Assembly: GCF_047511655.1 (NCBI RefSeq)
Contig: NC_133389.1
Span: 147,028,473 to 147,092,472, forward strand
Length of the DNA stretch: 64,000 nucleotides
Direction of reading: 5' to 3'
DNA from: Castor canadensis
Taxonomy: Eukaryota; Chordata; Mammalia; Rodentia; Castoridae
Of the stretch, positions 1 through 11,515 are shown piece by piece. Both the position numbers and the translations under genes were made by a program. The notes beneath the pieces were generated by a model that searched no databases, was not told the origin of the DNA, and was given only the letters and a program-made list of their open reading frames with translations. Each line of letters opens with the position of its first letter. The stretch's first letter is position 1.

Positions 1-465
1 AACCGATATCCATAGAAGCATTATACACACTAGCTAAAAGGTGGAAGCAACCCATGTCCATCAAGGGATGAACTGATAAACCAAACTTGCTATACACATA
101 CAGTGAAATATCACTGAATCTTTAAAAAGAAGAAAGATGGTGGCACAAATTATAATCCCAGCTACTCAGGAGGTGGAGGCAAGAGGATAATAAACTTGAG
201 GTCAGCCTGGGAAAAGATAGCAAGATGCTATCTCAAAAACAAAATAAAAACAGAAGGAGTGGTGGCATAGCTCAAGTGGTAGACTGCTTCTCTAACAAGT
301 GTGAGGCTCTGGGTTTGATTCCCAGCACCACAACAAAAATAAATAAACAAATAATAAATAAAGTACAAATTGGAGGCTAAATGAACTATGCAAGTCACAA
401 AATTACAAATGCTGAGTTACCTAGATAAATCAAATTTATAGAGACAGAAAATGGAATGGATGCTA
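1..465 (+). mobile_element. Old L1 3'-end remnant, split by a SINE
   Basis: Bases 1-135 resemble the end of L1 ORF2 in nucleotide sequence (a stretch like 'tccatcaagggatgaactga', equivalent to the 'cases and dwellings' tail seen in every L1 here). After a SINE at 136-345 the element appears to resume with a phrase near 430-460 that is typical of old L1 3' UTRs. It is heavily decayed with no open frame. The start lies outside the window. Family level (L1M-like) is inferred from divergence. Confidence 0.6.
136..345 (+). mobile_element. Dimeric SINE (B1-like + ID-like)
   Basis: A B1-like left part (about 140-235, with 'ataatcccagctactcagg') is followed by an A-rich linker and an ID-like right part (258-335) with the tRNA-type A box 'tggcatagctcaagtggtag' and B box 'gggtttgattcccagc'. 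It ends in an A-rich tail. It interrupts the old L1. Confidence 0.8.
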
Positions 466-795
466 CCAAAGTTCATATCTGAAATTCTACTCCCAAAGGG
501 ATGCATTTGGAGGTGAGGCTTTGGGAAGAGAATTAGGTCACAGGATAGAACTTTCATGGATGGGAACAATGCCATTATAAGAAGAGGCCAGAGAGCAAGG
601 TAGCTCTCTTTCTGCCATTAAAGGAAGCAAGAAGACAGCTGTCTGTAAACCAGAAAGAGGCCCCTCACCAAGAACCCAATCCTGCTGACACCCGATCTCA
701 GACTTCCAATCTCCAAACCTGCTTGTTGTTTAAGCCACTCAGTTTTTAGTATTTTGTTATAACATGTGTATTTGGCCACAATAAAGGTTTTTCAC
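466..795 (+). mobile_element. MLT1/MaLR-like LTR remnant
   Basis: The order of diagnostic phrases matches MLT1-type solo LTRs: 'gcatttggaggtgaggct', 'gccattataagaagaggcc', 'tctgccatt', a run on lesions of the type 'ctgctgacacccgatctcag', then 'cttccaatctccaaacctg' and 'tgtttaagccactcagt', ending near 'attttgttataac'. The family name is tentative; the LTR class is more secure. Confidence 0.6.
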
Positions 796-796
796 T

Positions 797-930
797 GAGT
801 ACAGTGGCACGCACCTACAGGCCTAGCTACTTGCAAGGCTGAGTCAATGGAGGCAGGGAGATCACTTGAGCCTAGGAGTTCAAGACAGTCAGGGCAACAT
901 AGCAAGATTCCATTTCAAAAAAAAGTGATA
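797..930 (+). mobile_element. B1/FLAM-like 7SL-derived SINE monomer
   Basis: It contains 'gtggcacgcacctacaggcc', 'gaggcagggagatcacttga' and 'agggcaacatagcaagattc', followed by an A-run. This is the layout of a 7SL-derived monomer without an ID part. Confidence 0.7.
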
Positions 931-1188
931 AAAACTGTGTTTCAAATCTTCAAACAAAAGAAAAGAGAGAAGAAATATAATATCACTACAAAAGCAAGCT
1001 GTTTTAAAATTCAATAATGAAATACTTCCAGAATGACCAAATAAGAACCTCCTAAAATTTGTTTCTTCATAAAAGCACTAAGAACACTGGTGAAAACTAT
1101 CAAAGTCAACTTTTTCACAGCTCTAAAATTAACAACAGGTTCACAATGTTAGGAGGATGTTTTACTCAAGAAAAATGGCTAGTTGAGT

Positions 1189-1403
1189 CTGGGCACCGTG
1201 GCTCACCCATATAACCCTGCCTCGCTACTTGGGAGGCAGAGATCAGGAGAATCACAGTCCAGGCAAAAATTACATGAAACTCCATCTCAACCAGTAACTG
1301 GGTGTAGTGGTACAGGCTTATCATTCCAGCTACACAGGAAGCATAAATAGAAGGAATGCAGTCCAGAACACCCCAGGGACAAAAATGAGAACCTATCCCA
1401 AAT
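1189..1403 (+). mobile_element. Two tandem B1-like SINE monomers
   Basis: Two consecutive B1-like units (about 1190-1300 and 1303-1403) share the 'gtggctcac...gctacttgggagg...atcaggaga' pattern and end in 'ccatctcaa' or 'cctatccca'. The second is decayed. L1 copy 1 is inserted immediately at its tail. Confidence 0.65.
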
Positions 1404-1419
1404 ACAACTATGACCATCC

Positions 1420-1663
1420 AGGCACTGAATGAAAATAACTTCAAGCCCAGATACTCTACTCAGCAAAACTATCATTCAAAATAGATGGAGCAATAAAAGT
1501 CTTCCATGATAAGCAGAAACTAAAACAATATGTGACCACAAAGCCACCACTACAAAAGATTCTGCAAGGGATTCTGCACACAGAAAATGAAACCCAACAT
1601 AACCATGAAAGGGCAGGCAGCACCAAACTACAGGAAAAGAAAAAGGAAGAAAGTAAACAGTAA
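1420..1663 (+). pseudogene. L1 ORF1 C-terminal fragment (copy 1)
   Basis: The fragment aligns to the last ~80 codons of the intact ORF1 in copies 2 and 3, beginning at the equivalent of ALNENNFNPR in the C-terminal domain and ending at a TAA at 1661-1663. The N-terminal coiled coil and RRM were lost by 5' truncation during insertion. An early small indel near 1451 breaks the frame at the junction. It cannot make a functional RNA-binding ORF1 protein. Confidence 0.85.
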
Positions 1664-1713
1664 CCTCAACTTAGGTACACACAATCAAACCTTCAAACAA
1701 CTAAGACAACTAA

Positions 1714-4700
1714 ATGACAGGAATCACCACATACCTATCAGTACTAACACTTAATGTTAACGGACATAATTCACCCATCAAAAGGCACCGTTTGACAAAA
1801 TGGATTAAAAAGGAAGATCCAACAATTTGTTGCTTACAGGAGACCCATCTCACCAACAGAAATAAGCATAGGCTTAGGATGAAAGGCTGGAAGAAGATTT
1901 ACCAAGCCAATGGCCCCCGAAAACAGGCAGGAGTTAGCAATACTTATCTCTGACAAAGTAGACTTCAAACCTACATTGATCAAACGAGATAAAGAAGGAC
2001 ATTCCATACTAATAAAAGGGGAAATAACCAAAAGGAAATAATAATTATCAACCTATATGCACCTAATGTCAACACACCCAATTTCATCAAACATACCCTG
2101 AAAGACCTAAAAGCATGTATTAACTACAACACAGTGGTTGTGGGAGACTTTAACATCCCATTATCATTAATAGATAGGTCATCCAAACAAAAAATCAATA
2201 AAGAAATCCAAGATCTAAAATACACAATAGATCAAATGGACCTACTTGATGTCTACAGAACATTTCATCCAACTTCTACACAATATACATTCTTCTCAGC
2301 AGCCCATGGAACTTTCTCCAAAACAGATCATATCCTAGGGCACAAAGCAAGCCTCAGCAAATATAAAAAAATAGAAATTATACCATGCATACTATCTGAT
2401 CACTATGCAATAAAACTAGAACTCAACAACAAAGTAAAGACAAAAAACATGCAAACAGCTGGAAACTGAATAACTCATTACTTAATGAACAATGGGTCAT
2501 TGATGAAATAAAAGAGGAAATTAAAAAGTTCTTGGAAGTCAATGATAATGAAAACACAACCTACCAGAACCTATGGGACACAGCAAAAGCAGTCCTGAGA
2601 GGAAAGTTTATAGCCATGAGTGCATATATTAAAAAGACTGAAAGATCCCAAATCAATGACCTAATGATATATCTCAAACACCTAGAAAAACAAGAACAAG
2701 GAAATCCCAAAACAAATAGAAGGAGAGAAATAATAAAAATAAGAGATGAAATCAACGAAATAGAAACCAAAAAAACCATACAAAGAATTAATGAAACAAA
2801 AAGTTGGTTCTTTGAAAAAAATAAACAAGAGAGACAGACCCCTGGCAAACTTGACTATAATGAGGAGAGAAAAAACACAAATTAGTAGAATCAGGAATGC
2901 AAAAGGGGAGATAACAACAAACACCATGGAAGTCCAGGAAATCATCAGAGACTACTTCAAGAACCTATATTCAAATAAATTTGAATATCTTAAAGAAATG
3001 GACAGATTTCTAGATACATATGATCATCCAAAACTGAACCAAGAGGAAATTAATCACCTGAATAGACCTATAACACAAAATGAAATTGAAACAGCATAAA
3101 GAGTCTCCCCAAAAAGAAAAGTCCAGGACCTGATGGATTCTCTGCTGAATTCTATCAGACCTTTAAAGAAGAACTGATACCAACCCTCCTTAAACTGTTC
3201 CACGAAATAGAAAGGGAAGGAAAACTGCCTAACACTTTTTATGAAGCCAGTATTATACTTATCCCAAAACCAGGCAAAGACACCTGTAAAAAGGAGAACT
3301 ATAGGCCAATCTCTTTAATGAACATTGACGCAAAAATTCTCAACAACATAATGGCAAACCAAATTCAACAACACATCAAAAAGATTATTCACCACAACCA
3401 AGTAGGCTTCAACCCAGGAATGCAGGGGTGGTCAATAAACGTAATAAACCACATTAACAGAAGCAAAGACAAAAACAACTTGATCATCTCAATAGATGCA
3501 GAAAAAGCCTTTGATAAGATCCAACACCATTTCTTTATAAAAGCTCTAAGAAAACTAGGAATAGAAGGAAAGTACCTCAACATTATAAAAGCCATATATG
3601 ACAAACCTACAGCCATTCCCTCTAAAAATCAGGAACCAGACAAGGATGCCCACTATCTCCACTCCTATTCAACATAGTACTGGAATTCCTAGCCAGAGCA
3701 ATTAGGCAAGAAGAAGGAATAAAAGGAATACAATAGATAAAGAAACTGTCAAAATATCCTTATTTGCAGACGACATGATCCTATACCTTAAAGACCCAAA
3801 AAACTCTACTCAGAAGCTCCTAGACACCATCAATAGCTACAGCAAGGTAGCCGGATATAAAACCAACATCGAAATCATTAGCATTTCTATACACTAATAA
3901 TGAACAAACTGAAAAAGAATATATGAAAACAATTCCATTTATAATAGCCTCAAAAAAAATCAAATACTTAGGTGTAAACCTAACAAAAGATGTGATGACC
4001 TCTACAAGGAAAACTATAAACTTCTGAAGAAAGAGACTGAGGAAGACTATAGAAAGTGGAGAGATTTCCCATGCTCATGGATTGGTAGAATCAACATAGT
4101 AAAAATGTCTATACTCCCAAAAGTAATCTACATGTTTAATGCAATTCCTATCAAAATCCCAATGACATTCATTAAAGAGGTTGAAAAATCTACCGTTAAA
4201 TTTATATGGAAACACAAGAGGCCACGAATGGCCAAGGCAATACTCAGTCAAAAGAACAATGCAGGAGGTATCACGATACCCGACTTCAAACTATATTACA
4301 AAGCAATAACAATAAAAACAGCATGGTACTGGCACAAAAACAGACATGAAGATCAGTGGAACAGAACAGAGGACCCAGATATGAAGCCACACAACTATAA
4401 CTAACTTGTCTTTGACAAAGGAGCTAAAAATATACGATGGAGAAATAGCAGCCTCTTCAACAAAAACTGCTGGGAAAACTGGTTAGCAGTCTGCAAAACA
4501 CTGAAACTAGATCCATGTATATCACCCTATACCAAGATTAACTCAAAATGGATCAAGGATCTTAGTATCAGACCACAAACTCTAAAGTTGATACAGGAAA
4601 GAGTAGGAAATACTTGGAGTTAGTAGGTATAGGTAAGAACTTTCTCAATGGAACCCCAGCAGCACAGCAACTAAGAGATAGCATAGATAAATGGGACCTC

Positions 4701-5490
4701 ATAAAACTAAAAAGCTTGTGCTCATCAAAAGAAATGGTCTCTAAACTGAGGAGAACACCCACAGAGTGGGAGAAAATATTTGCCAGCTACACATCAGACA
4801 AAGGACTGATAACCAGAATATATAGGGAACTTAAAAAACTAAATTCTCCCAAAACTAATGAACCAATAAAGAAATGGGCAAGTGAACTAAACAGAACTTT
4901 CTCAAAAGAAGAAATTCAAATGGCCAAAAAACGTATGAAAAAATGCTCACCATCTCTAGCAATAAAGGAAATGCAAATTAAAACCACACTAAGATTCCAC
5001 CTCACCCCTGTTAGAATAGCCATCATCAGCAACACCACCAACAACAGGTGTTGGTGAGGATGCAGGGAAAAAGGAACCCTCTTACACTGCTGGTGGGAAT
5101 GTAAACTAGTATAACCACTCTGGAAAAAAAACTTGGAGGCTACTTAAAAAGCTAAACATTGATCTACCATTTGATCCAGCAATACCACTCTTGGGGATGT
5201 ACCCAAAAGATTGTGACACAGGTTACTCCAGAGGTACCTGCACACCCATGTTTATTGCAGCACTATTCACAATAGCCAAGTTATGGAAACAGCCAAGATG
5301 CCCCACTACTGACGAATGGATCAAAAAAATGTGGTATCTATACACAATGGAATTTTATGCAGCCATGAAGAAGAACGAAATGTTATCATTTGCTGGTAAA
5401 TGGATGGAATTGGAGAACATCATTCTAAGTGAGGTTAGCCTGGCCCAAAAGACCAAAAATCGTATGTTCTCCCTCATATGTGGACATTAG
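1714..5490 (+). pseudogene. L1 ORF2 pseudogene (endonuclease-reverse transcriptase, copy 1)
   Basis: This corresponds to the whole ORF2 (1272 codons in copy 2). It begins [17 protein letters not shown] with the endonuclease motifs LNVNG and QETHL near residues 13 and 43, and GDFN near 2143. A one-base insertion near 1936 ends the first frame. Later fragments cover the linker, the RT domain (SLFADD equivalent near 3768) and the Cys-rich C-terminus near 5040-5100. Between 3611 and 4001 it carries a 32-nt deletion and several 1-2 nt indels that are also present in copy 3. At 5052 the CWRGC motif is interrupted by a stop. A dead copy; no product is expected. Confidence 0.92.
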
Positions 5491-5999
5491 ATCAAGGGCA
5501 AACACAACAAGGGGATTGAACTTTGATCACAAGATAAAAGCGAGAGCACACAAGGGAGATATGAGGATAGGTAAGACACCTAAAAAATTAACTAGCATTT
5601 ATTGCCCTTAACGCAGAGAAACTAAAGCAGATACCTTAAAAGCAACTGAGGCCAATAGGAAAAGGGGACCAGGAACTAGAGAAAAGGTTAGATCAAAAAG
5701 AATTAACCTAGAAGGTAACACACATGCACAGGAAATCAATGTCAGTCAAATCCCTGTATAGCTATCCTTATCTCAACCAGCAAAAACGCTTGTTCCTTCC
5801 TATTATTGCTTATACTCTCTCTTCAACAAAATTAGAGATAAGGCAAAACAGTTTCTGCCAGGTGTCCAGGGGGTGGGGGGGAGAGGGAGGGGGCAGAGTG
5901 GGTGGTAAGGGAGGGGGTGGGGGTAGTGGGGAGAAATGACCCAAGCATTGTATGCACATATGAATAATAAAAAAACAAAATAAATAAAAATAAAAATAA
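5491..5999 (+). other. L1 3' UTR with G-rich tract (copy 1)
   Basis: This is the L1 3' untranslated region. It contains a dense polypurine/G-run tract at about 5868-5936 with many runs of 3 or more G, which has G-quadruplex potential and is a usual L1 3' UTR feature. It ends in 'gcacatatgaataataaa' and an A/AAAT-rich tail. Short ORFs here are not conserved genes. Confidence 0.85.
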
Positions 6000-6012
6000 A
6001 CAACTAAGACCA

Positions 6013-6108
6013 AAAAGCAATGGGGGTGTAGCTCAAGTGGTAGACCACCTTCCTAGTAAGCTCAAGGCCCTGAGTTCAAACCCCAGGACCACAAAAAAAA
6101 AAAAAGAG
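6013..6108 (+). mobile_element. ID-type tRNA-derived SINE
   Basis: It contains the A-box region 'gtgtagctcaagtggtagac' and B-box region 'gagttcaaaccccaggacc', then an A13-type tail. It sits directly after the copy 1 target duplication. Confidence 0.9.
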
Positions 6109-6495
6109 TCTCAGTAAGAACAGTGAGGTTTGTAGCTTTTTAAATTTCTCTATTTCCAGCAGCACTCTCTCTCTAGCATCAGGGAACCCTTGACACCAGG
6201 ATCCTTGCAACCATGATAAACTATGGAAAACAGCCCTCTAGCAACCACTGGAAGAGGTACAACAGGGTTGAGGCTTCCCAAAAAGACCTTATATTCCAGA
6301 GAATGGTCATCATTTGAGCAGGCAGTTATCTGGACAAGATCTATTCTCAGACTTGTCTTTATTGCATGTGACTCAATGGGAGTCACGTGTTCACTCAGTG
6401 GAAAAGCCCTATCCCTACAATATCTGATTAAAAAATGAACACGGCAGTTTTTTAGTTCAGAACGTGCTGAGGCAGGAATGCCAGCTGTGACAAAC
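6109..6495. other. No recognised feature
   Basis: AT/GC-mixed sequence without a convincing coding frame. The 115-codon minus-strand frame at 6150-6497 has no recognisable domain and I treat it as chance. Confidence 0.5.
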
Positions 6496-8190
6496 AAGGC
6501 AGGATAGGCAGAGCAATTAGAAAAGAACTATAAAACACAAATCAGAAATAGAAAAGTAAAATGATCTCTGTTCATAGAAGACATGATCAGATTTGATCAT
6601 ACAGACTCAAAAACAACAAAAAAAAGTTAAAACTAATAAATTTACAGTAAAGTTGCAAATACAAAATCAATACTTCTATACATAGACAAAAAACTATCTG
6701 AAAAGGAAATTTAAGAAAAAAATTCTGTTTAAAGTAGGAACAAAGCATAAAATACTTAGGAATGAATTCAATCAATGAGGTGAAAGCCTTGCACACTAAA
6801 AAATATAAAATATTAATGAAGAAATTAAAGAAGACAGGTAATTGCAAAAATATGCCATTATCACAGAATGGAAGAACACTGTTAAAATGTCCATATTACC
6901 CAAAGAAATCGACAGATGCAATGCGATTCCTATTTTCAAAAAATCCTAATAGCATTCTTTATAGAAATAGAAAAAAATCTGAAAATTCATATGGTGCCAC
7001 AGAAGACTGTGAATAACCAAAACAAACTGAAGCAAAAAGAGCAAAGCTGGAAGCATTACACTTACTGATTTCAAGGTAAATTACAAAGCTACAGTAACCA
7101 AAGCAGTATGGTACCAACATAAAACAGACAAATAGACCAAGGAAATAGAATAGAGGCCCAGAAATAAATCCACACATTTACAGTCATCTGATCTTTAACA
7201 AGGGATTCCCACAATAAGGAAAGGACAGTATCAGTAATTAATAAATGCTGTTGGGAAAACTGGATGCTCACAATCTGAAGAACAAAATTGGACCTTTATC
7301 TCACGTCACAGATAAAAATCAATTCAATGCCAGTCACTGGTGGCTCACACTGTAATCCTAGCTACTTGGGAGGCAGATATCAGGAGGATCATGGTTTGAA
7401 GCCAAGCCGGCCAAATAGTTAGTGAGACCCTATCTCGAAAAAAAAATTATAAAAAAGGGCTGATGGAGTGGCTCAAGGTAGCCCTGAGTTCAAACACCAG
7501 TACCACAAAAAAAAAAGGGGGATGGTTAAGGGAGGGGCGGGGGAAAGAGGGGAGAAATGACCCAAACATTGTATGTACATACAAATAAAAAAAAACCCCT
7601 CAAAATGGATTAAAGACTTAAACATAGAGCATGGAAACAAAAACTACATAATATCACTTATAGGTAGAGTCCAAAAGTGTCTAACTTGTCTAACAGTGCA
7701 GAATGGTGTTTTCCAGGAGTTGAGTGGTAAATAGACATGGAAAGGTAGTGGTCAAAGAATACAAAGTTATAGTTATATAAGATGAGTAAGTACTGGATAT
7801 CTACAACATAGTGTCTATAATTAGTAATAGTGCACTGCATACTTGGAAGTTTCTAAGAGGGAAAATCTTCAATGTTCTCATCACACAGGAAAAAAGTAAC
7901 TATCTGAGGCAAGGTGAGGATATATTAACCAGCTTGCCTGTGTCACCACAGGCAACTTCACAATGCACATGTATATCAAAACATCAAATTGTTCACCTTC
8001 AATATATTTTATTTGTCTCAGGCTTTTTATTGAGCCAAGTGGAAGAAAGAAAAGAGATAATAGCAAGCTAGAATTCTTAGGGATATATTTGAATCCTAGA
8101 ATCAGTATTTACAAGGTGAGTATATTACAGGTCCACAAACATTGTATGAGGAGAAACTGGTTGCATTCATAGAAAGTTGTTCAACCAGTA
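6496..8190 (+). mobile_element. Ancient L1 remnant (ORF2 RT end to 3' UTR)
   Basis: This is decayed L1 sequence. Around 6560-6600 it resembles the 'ttcatagaagacatgatc' stretch (RT FADDM equivalent). Near 7100-7200 it has the 'agtatggtaccaacataaaa' and 'atagaatagaggcccagaaa' stretches, and at 7245-7265 the 'tgttgggaaaactggatg' stretch. It is interrupted at 7329-7596, resumes with 'ctcaaaatggattaaagact' and runs into a 3' UTR-like part around 7690-8170. No frame survives. The old L1M grade is inferred from divergence. Confidence 0.75.
7329..7596 (+). mobile_element. Dimeric SINE joined to a ~75-nt L1 3' tail
   Basis: 7329-7516 is a dimeric SINE (B1-like part, 'gagaccctatctcgaaaaa', ID-like part with 'gagttcaaacaccagtacca'). 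After its A-run, 7517-7596 is only the very end of an L1 of the copy 1-3 type: the G-rich run, 'gagaaatgacccaaacattg', then a terminal A-run. The host L1 sequence resumes at once ('cctcaaaatggattaaag'), so the two pieces occupy a single break in the host. They are either one chimeric insertion or two nested ones. Confidence 0.7.
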
Positions 8191-8331
8191 TATATATATG
8201 GCTCAAAGTCAGAGATTAAGCAAAAACATTATTTAAATGACTCAACTATATACTGTTTACAAGAAATACTAATTAGTCAGAGACACAAGAAGGATGAAAG
8301 TTTAAAAATGAGAAAAGATGTACAATGTATT

Positions 8332-8703
8332 ATGAGATGGATTGTGTTCCTTTAAATTCATATATTGAAGCCCTAGCCATCAGCAATGTGGCTAAATTTG
8401 GAGACAGGTCTTTTAAGAGGTAATAGAATTAAAATGGGGCCATAAGGGTAGTTCATAACCCAAGCTGACTGGTGTTCCTCTTATAAAAATAGGAAAGTTG
8501 GATGCAGAAAAGCACACCAGACACTGCACACAGAGGAAAGACCATGTGAAGACACAACAAGAAGGTGGGTATCTACAAGCTAAAGGCAATGAACTCAGAG
8601 GAACCTAAACCTGACAGCACCTGGATATGAAAAATAAATTTCTGCTCTTTAAGTCACTCAGTACATGGTGCTTTGTTATGGCACTACTAGAACACTGATA
8701 CAC
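8332..8703 (+). mobile_element. MLT1-like MaLR solo LTR
   Basis: Diagnostic MLT1 phrases occur in order: 'aattcatatattgaagccct', 'gagacaggtcttttaagagg', 'gactggtgttcctcttataa', 'gaccatgtgaagacacaac', 'atctacaagctaaaggcaat', 'ataaatttctgctctttaag' and 'ggtgctttgttatggcacta'. It lies inside the old L1. No internal retroviral sequence is present. Confidence 0.75.
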
Positions 8704-8785
8704 AATGTAGACAGTAATGAAAGAGCTGGAGTGACAATGTGATTATCAGACAAAATAGACTTTACAGCAGAAAGTGTTACTACAG

Positions 8786-8865
8786 AGGCTCAAGGCGTGG
8801 CTCAAGCAGTAAGGGGCCAGCAAGCAGAAAGCTCTGAGTTCAAACTCCAGTACTGCCAAAAAAAT
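8786..8865 (+). mobile_element. ID-type SINE
   Basis: It has 'gcgtggctcaagcagtaagg' (A-box region), 'gagttcaaactccagtactg' (B-box region) and a short A tail. Confidence 0.8.
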
Positions 8866-10044
8866 GTTCTTTAATTGCAGGCAGAGGATATTATGTCATG
8901 ACAAAAGGGTAAATTCAGAAGGAAAACATGGCTATTATAATTATATATTTACCCAACAACAGGGCTGCAAAATAAATGAGCAAAAACTGAGCCACTGACA
9001 CTATGCTTTTCCATAATGGATGCAACTATCCAGAAGATCAACAAGAATCTGTATGATACCAAAAGCACAAGGGACCATTAAAAAATTGGACTTCATCAAA
9101 TTTATAAACTTTTGTGCTTCAAAGACTACCAAGAAAGTGAAAAGACAATCCACAGCATGGGAGAAAATTTTGCAAGCTATATATTTCATAAGGGTCAAGA
9201 ATTCAGAATATGTAAAGAACTTTTACAACTCAACTGTAGCAGGACAAAAAAGATCATGTTTTAAAAATTAGCACAGAATTTGAATAGACACTTCTGCAAA
9301 GATATGCAAATGGACAATAAGAATGTGAAACGATCTTATTAGTCATTATAGAAATGTAAATCAAAACCACAATAAACTATCAGTTCTGAACCACTAGGGC
9401 AGCAACTGAAAAACAGTAAGTGTTGGCAAGGATGTAGGGAAATTGAAACCCTCAGGCATTGCTAATTAGAATATAAAATAGAGCACCTGCACCCACTTTG
9501 GAAAACTTTGTCAGGTCTTCAGAATAATAAACATAGGGTTACTGTAACAACCAGCAATTCCACTCCTAGGTAAATATCCAGAGAACTGACAACATATGAA
9601 AAAAACATTTACACAAATGTTCTTAGGAGCATTTTTTATAGTAGCCATAGAGTGAGAACATCCCAATATCCATCAACTCATGAATGGATAAACAAAATGA
9701 GGTATATCCAGTACAGTGAAATGCTTGCCCATGAAAAGGAGTGAAGTCCTGATACACACTACAACATGCATGAACCTTGAAAACATGCCCAGTGAAAGAT
9801 GCTAGTCACAAAAGACCATACATTGTACGATTTCACTTATATGGAGTGTCTGGAATAGTCAAATTTATAGGGATAGAATGTAGATCAATGGTTTGATGGT
9901 GTTTGGGAATGGGGGAAGTGAAGAGTGACTACTATGGTATGATGTTTCTTTGGGAAGGTGATGAAAAGATTCTGGAATTAGATAGTAGAATAGCTGCACA
10001 ATTTTTTGAATGTACTAAAAACTACTGAATTATCCACTTTAGGC

Positions 10045-10122
10045 TCAGTGGTGCTGAGGATCGAACTCAGGACCTTGTACAACCTAGTCAAGTGCTCTAT
10101 CACTGAGTTACATCCCCAGGTT
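10045..10122 (-). mobile_element. ID-type SINE
   Basis: Reverse-strand ID element. On the + strand it reads from 'gaggatcgaactcagg' (B box) to 'ctatcactgagttacatccc' (A box). It is nested in the 3' end of the ancient L1, whose sequence continues on both sides. Confidence 0.85.
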
Positions 10123-10211
10123 CTGAATTATATGCTTTAAAGTGGAAAGTTTTATGGTATGTGAATTATATCTCAATATAACTGTTAATTAAAAAAACAA
10201 TGAGGAAAAGA

Positions 10212-11515
10212 CTTTTTTCTTTTTTTAATTTTATTTTATCGTTTTTACATTTACTTACATGTGTATACACTATTTGGGCTACATTCCCCCCACTTTCCAG
10301 GCAGAACCTGTTCCACCCTCTTGTTCTCTAATTTTGTTGAAGAGAAAACATAAGAGGTAATAAGGAAGACATAGCGTTTTTGCTAGTTTGAGATAAACAT
10401 AGCTATACAGAGAGATTCCTAGCATTGCTTCCATGCACTTGTGTATTACAACCCACATTGGTTCATCTCTACCAGACTTCTTCGCTACTTCCTGGTCCTC
10501 TTCCCATAGTGGCCTCTGCCAGTTTAAGATTACTCTATTTGCTCCTCTACAGTGAGCACATCAATCACATTCAAGATTTTCTTCCCTTTCCCTATTCCCC
10601 TCGTTCGCATTCTCCCCTTAGTCTGTGACCCATGCCCAATAATATTATTGCATTTGCTTTAGATCTATAATCCACAGATGAGGGAGAACATGCAATTTTT
10701 GGCCTTCTGAGCCTGGCTAACTTCACATAAGATGATGGTCTCCAGTTCCATCCATTTACTTGCGAATGACAAAATTTCATTCTTCTTTGTGGCTGAGTAA
10801 AATTCCATTGTGTATAAATACCACATTTTCTTAATCCATTCATCAGTAGTGGGGCATCTTGACTGTTTCCATAGCTTGGTTATTGTGAATAGTGTTGCAA
10901 TAAACATGGGTGTGCAGGTGCCTTTGTTATAACTTGAGTCGCATTCCTTCGGGTATATCCCTAAGAGTGGATATACCCGAATAGATCATACGGCAGATCT
11001 ATGTTTAGTTTTTTAAGAAGTCTCCATATTGTTTTTCAAAGTGGTTGTACTAGATTACATTCCCACCAGCAGTGGATGAGGGTTCCTTTTTCCCCCACCC
11101 GCATCCTCTCCAACATTTGTTGTTGGTGGTGTTCCTGATGGCAGCTATTCTAACAGGAGTGAGGTGGGATCTTAGTGTGGTTTTGATTTGCATTTCCTTT
11201 ATGGCCAGGGATGGTGAGCATTTCTTCATGTGTTTTTTGGGCATTTGGACTTCTTTCTTTGAAAAAGTTCAGTTTAGTTCAGTTCCCCCCATCTTTATTG
11301 GTTTATTGATTTGGGGGGAGTTTAGTTTTTTGAGCTCCCTGTATATTCTGGTTTTCAGTCCCTTGTCTGATGTATAGCTACCAAAGATTTTTGCCCGTTC
11401 TGGGGGTTGTCTCTTCAGATTAGAGACCATTTCAATTGTTGTGCAGAGCTTTTTAATTTCACACAGTCCCATTTGTCCATCCTTTCTCTTAGTTGCTAGG
11501 CAGATTGAGTTCTGC
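10212..11515 (-). mobile_element. L1 3' fragment, 5'-truncated
   Basis: From a T-rich left edge (the reversed poly-A) it reads, on the minus strand, as the L1 3' UTR and then the C-terminal third of ORF2. Minus-strand frames at 10665-10907, 11050-11244 and 11269-11472 contain [34 protein letters not shown] and related ORF2 tail segments, with frameshifts between them. It is an older relative of copies 1-3, with a different 3' UTR. A perfect hairpin at 10948-10981 replaces the expected ORF2 sequence. Confidence 0.88.
10948..10981. repeat. Perfect 13-bp inverted repeat, 8-nt loop
   Basis: ttcgggtatatcc (10948-10960) pairs exactly with ggatatacccgaa (10969-10981) around the loop ctaagagt. Other L1 copies here have an ordinary sequence in place of the second arm (for example the 47.96 kb fragment continues gaggtattgctgg), so the second arm is a local change in this copy. 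Confidence 0.9.

Larger units (their letters stand above)
1404..6012 (+). mobile_element. L1 copy 1, 5'-truncated, with target-site duplication
   Basis: A LINE-1 insertion that keeps the last part of ORF1, all of ORF2 (broken), the 3' UTR with a G-rich tract and an A-rich tail. The target-site duplication is acaactatgacca (1404-1416) versus acaactaagacca (6000-6012), 12 of 13 bases, so the element proper is about 1417-5999. It is the most diverged of the three long related L1 copies in the window, except for one tract (3538-4361) that is nearly identical to copy 3. Confidence 0.93.
8200..10200 (+). mobile_element. Ancient L1 remnant with internal deletion and three insertions
   Basis: 8215-8330 and 8705-8960 resemble the endonuclease part of ORF2 (for example 'cagacaaaatagactttaca' and 'atatttacccaacaaca'). 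From about 8965 the sequence jumps to the region after the RT ('catgggagaaaattttgcaa', 'ggcaaggatgtagggaaa'), then a 3' UTR that ends near 10200. It is interrupted by an MLT1-like LTR (8332-8703) and ID SINEs (8786-8865, 10045-10122). There are no usable frames. Confidence 0.7.

Noticed and set aside
6013-6108. tRNA-like A and B boxes
   Set aside because: This and the other ID elements are SINEs with A-rich tails, not tRNA genes; acceptor stem and anticodon arm do not form a proper tRNA.
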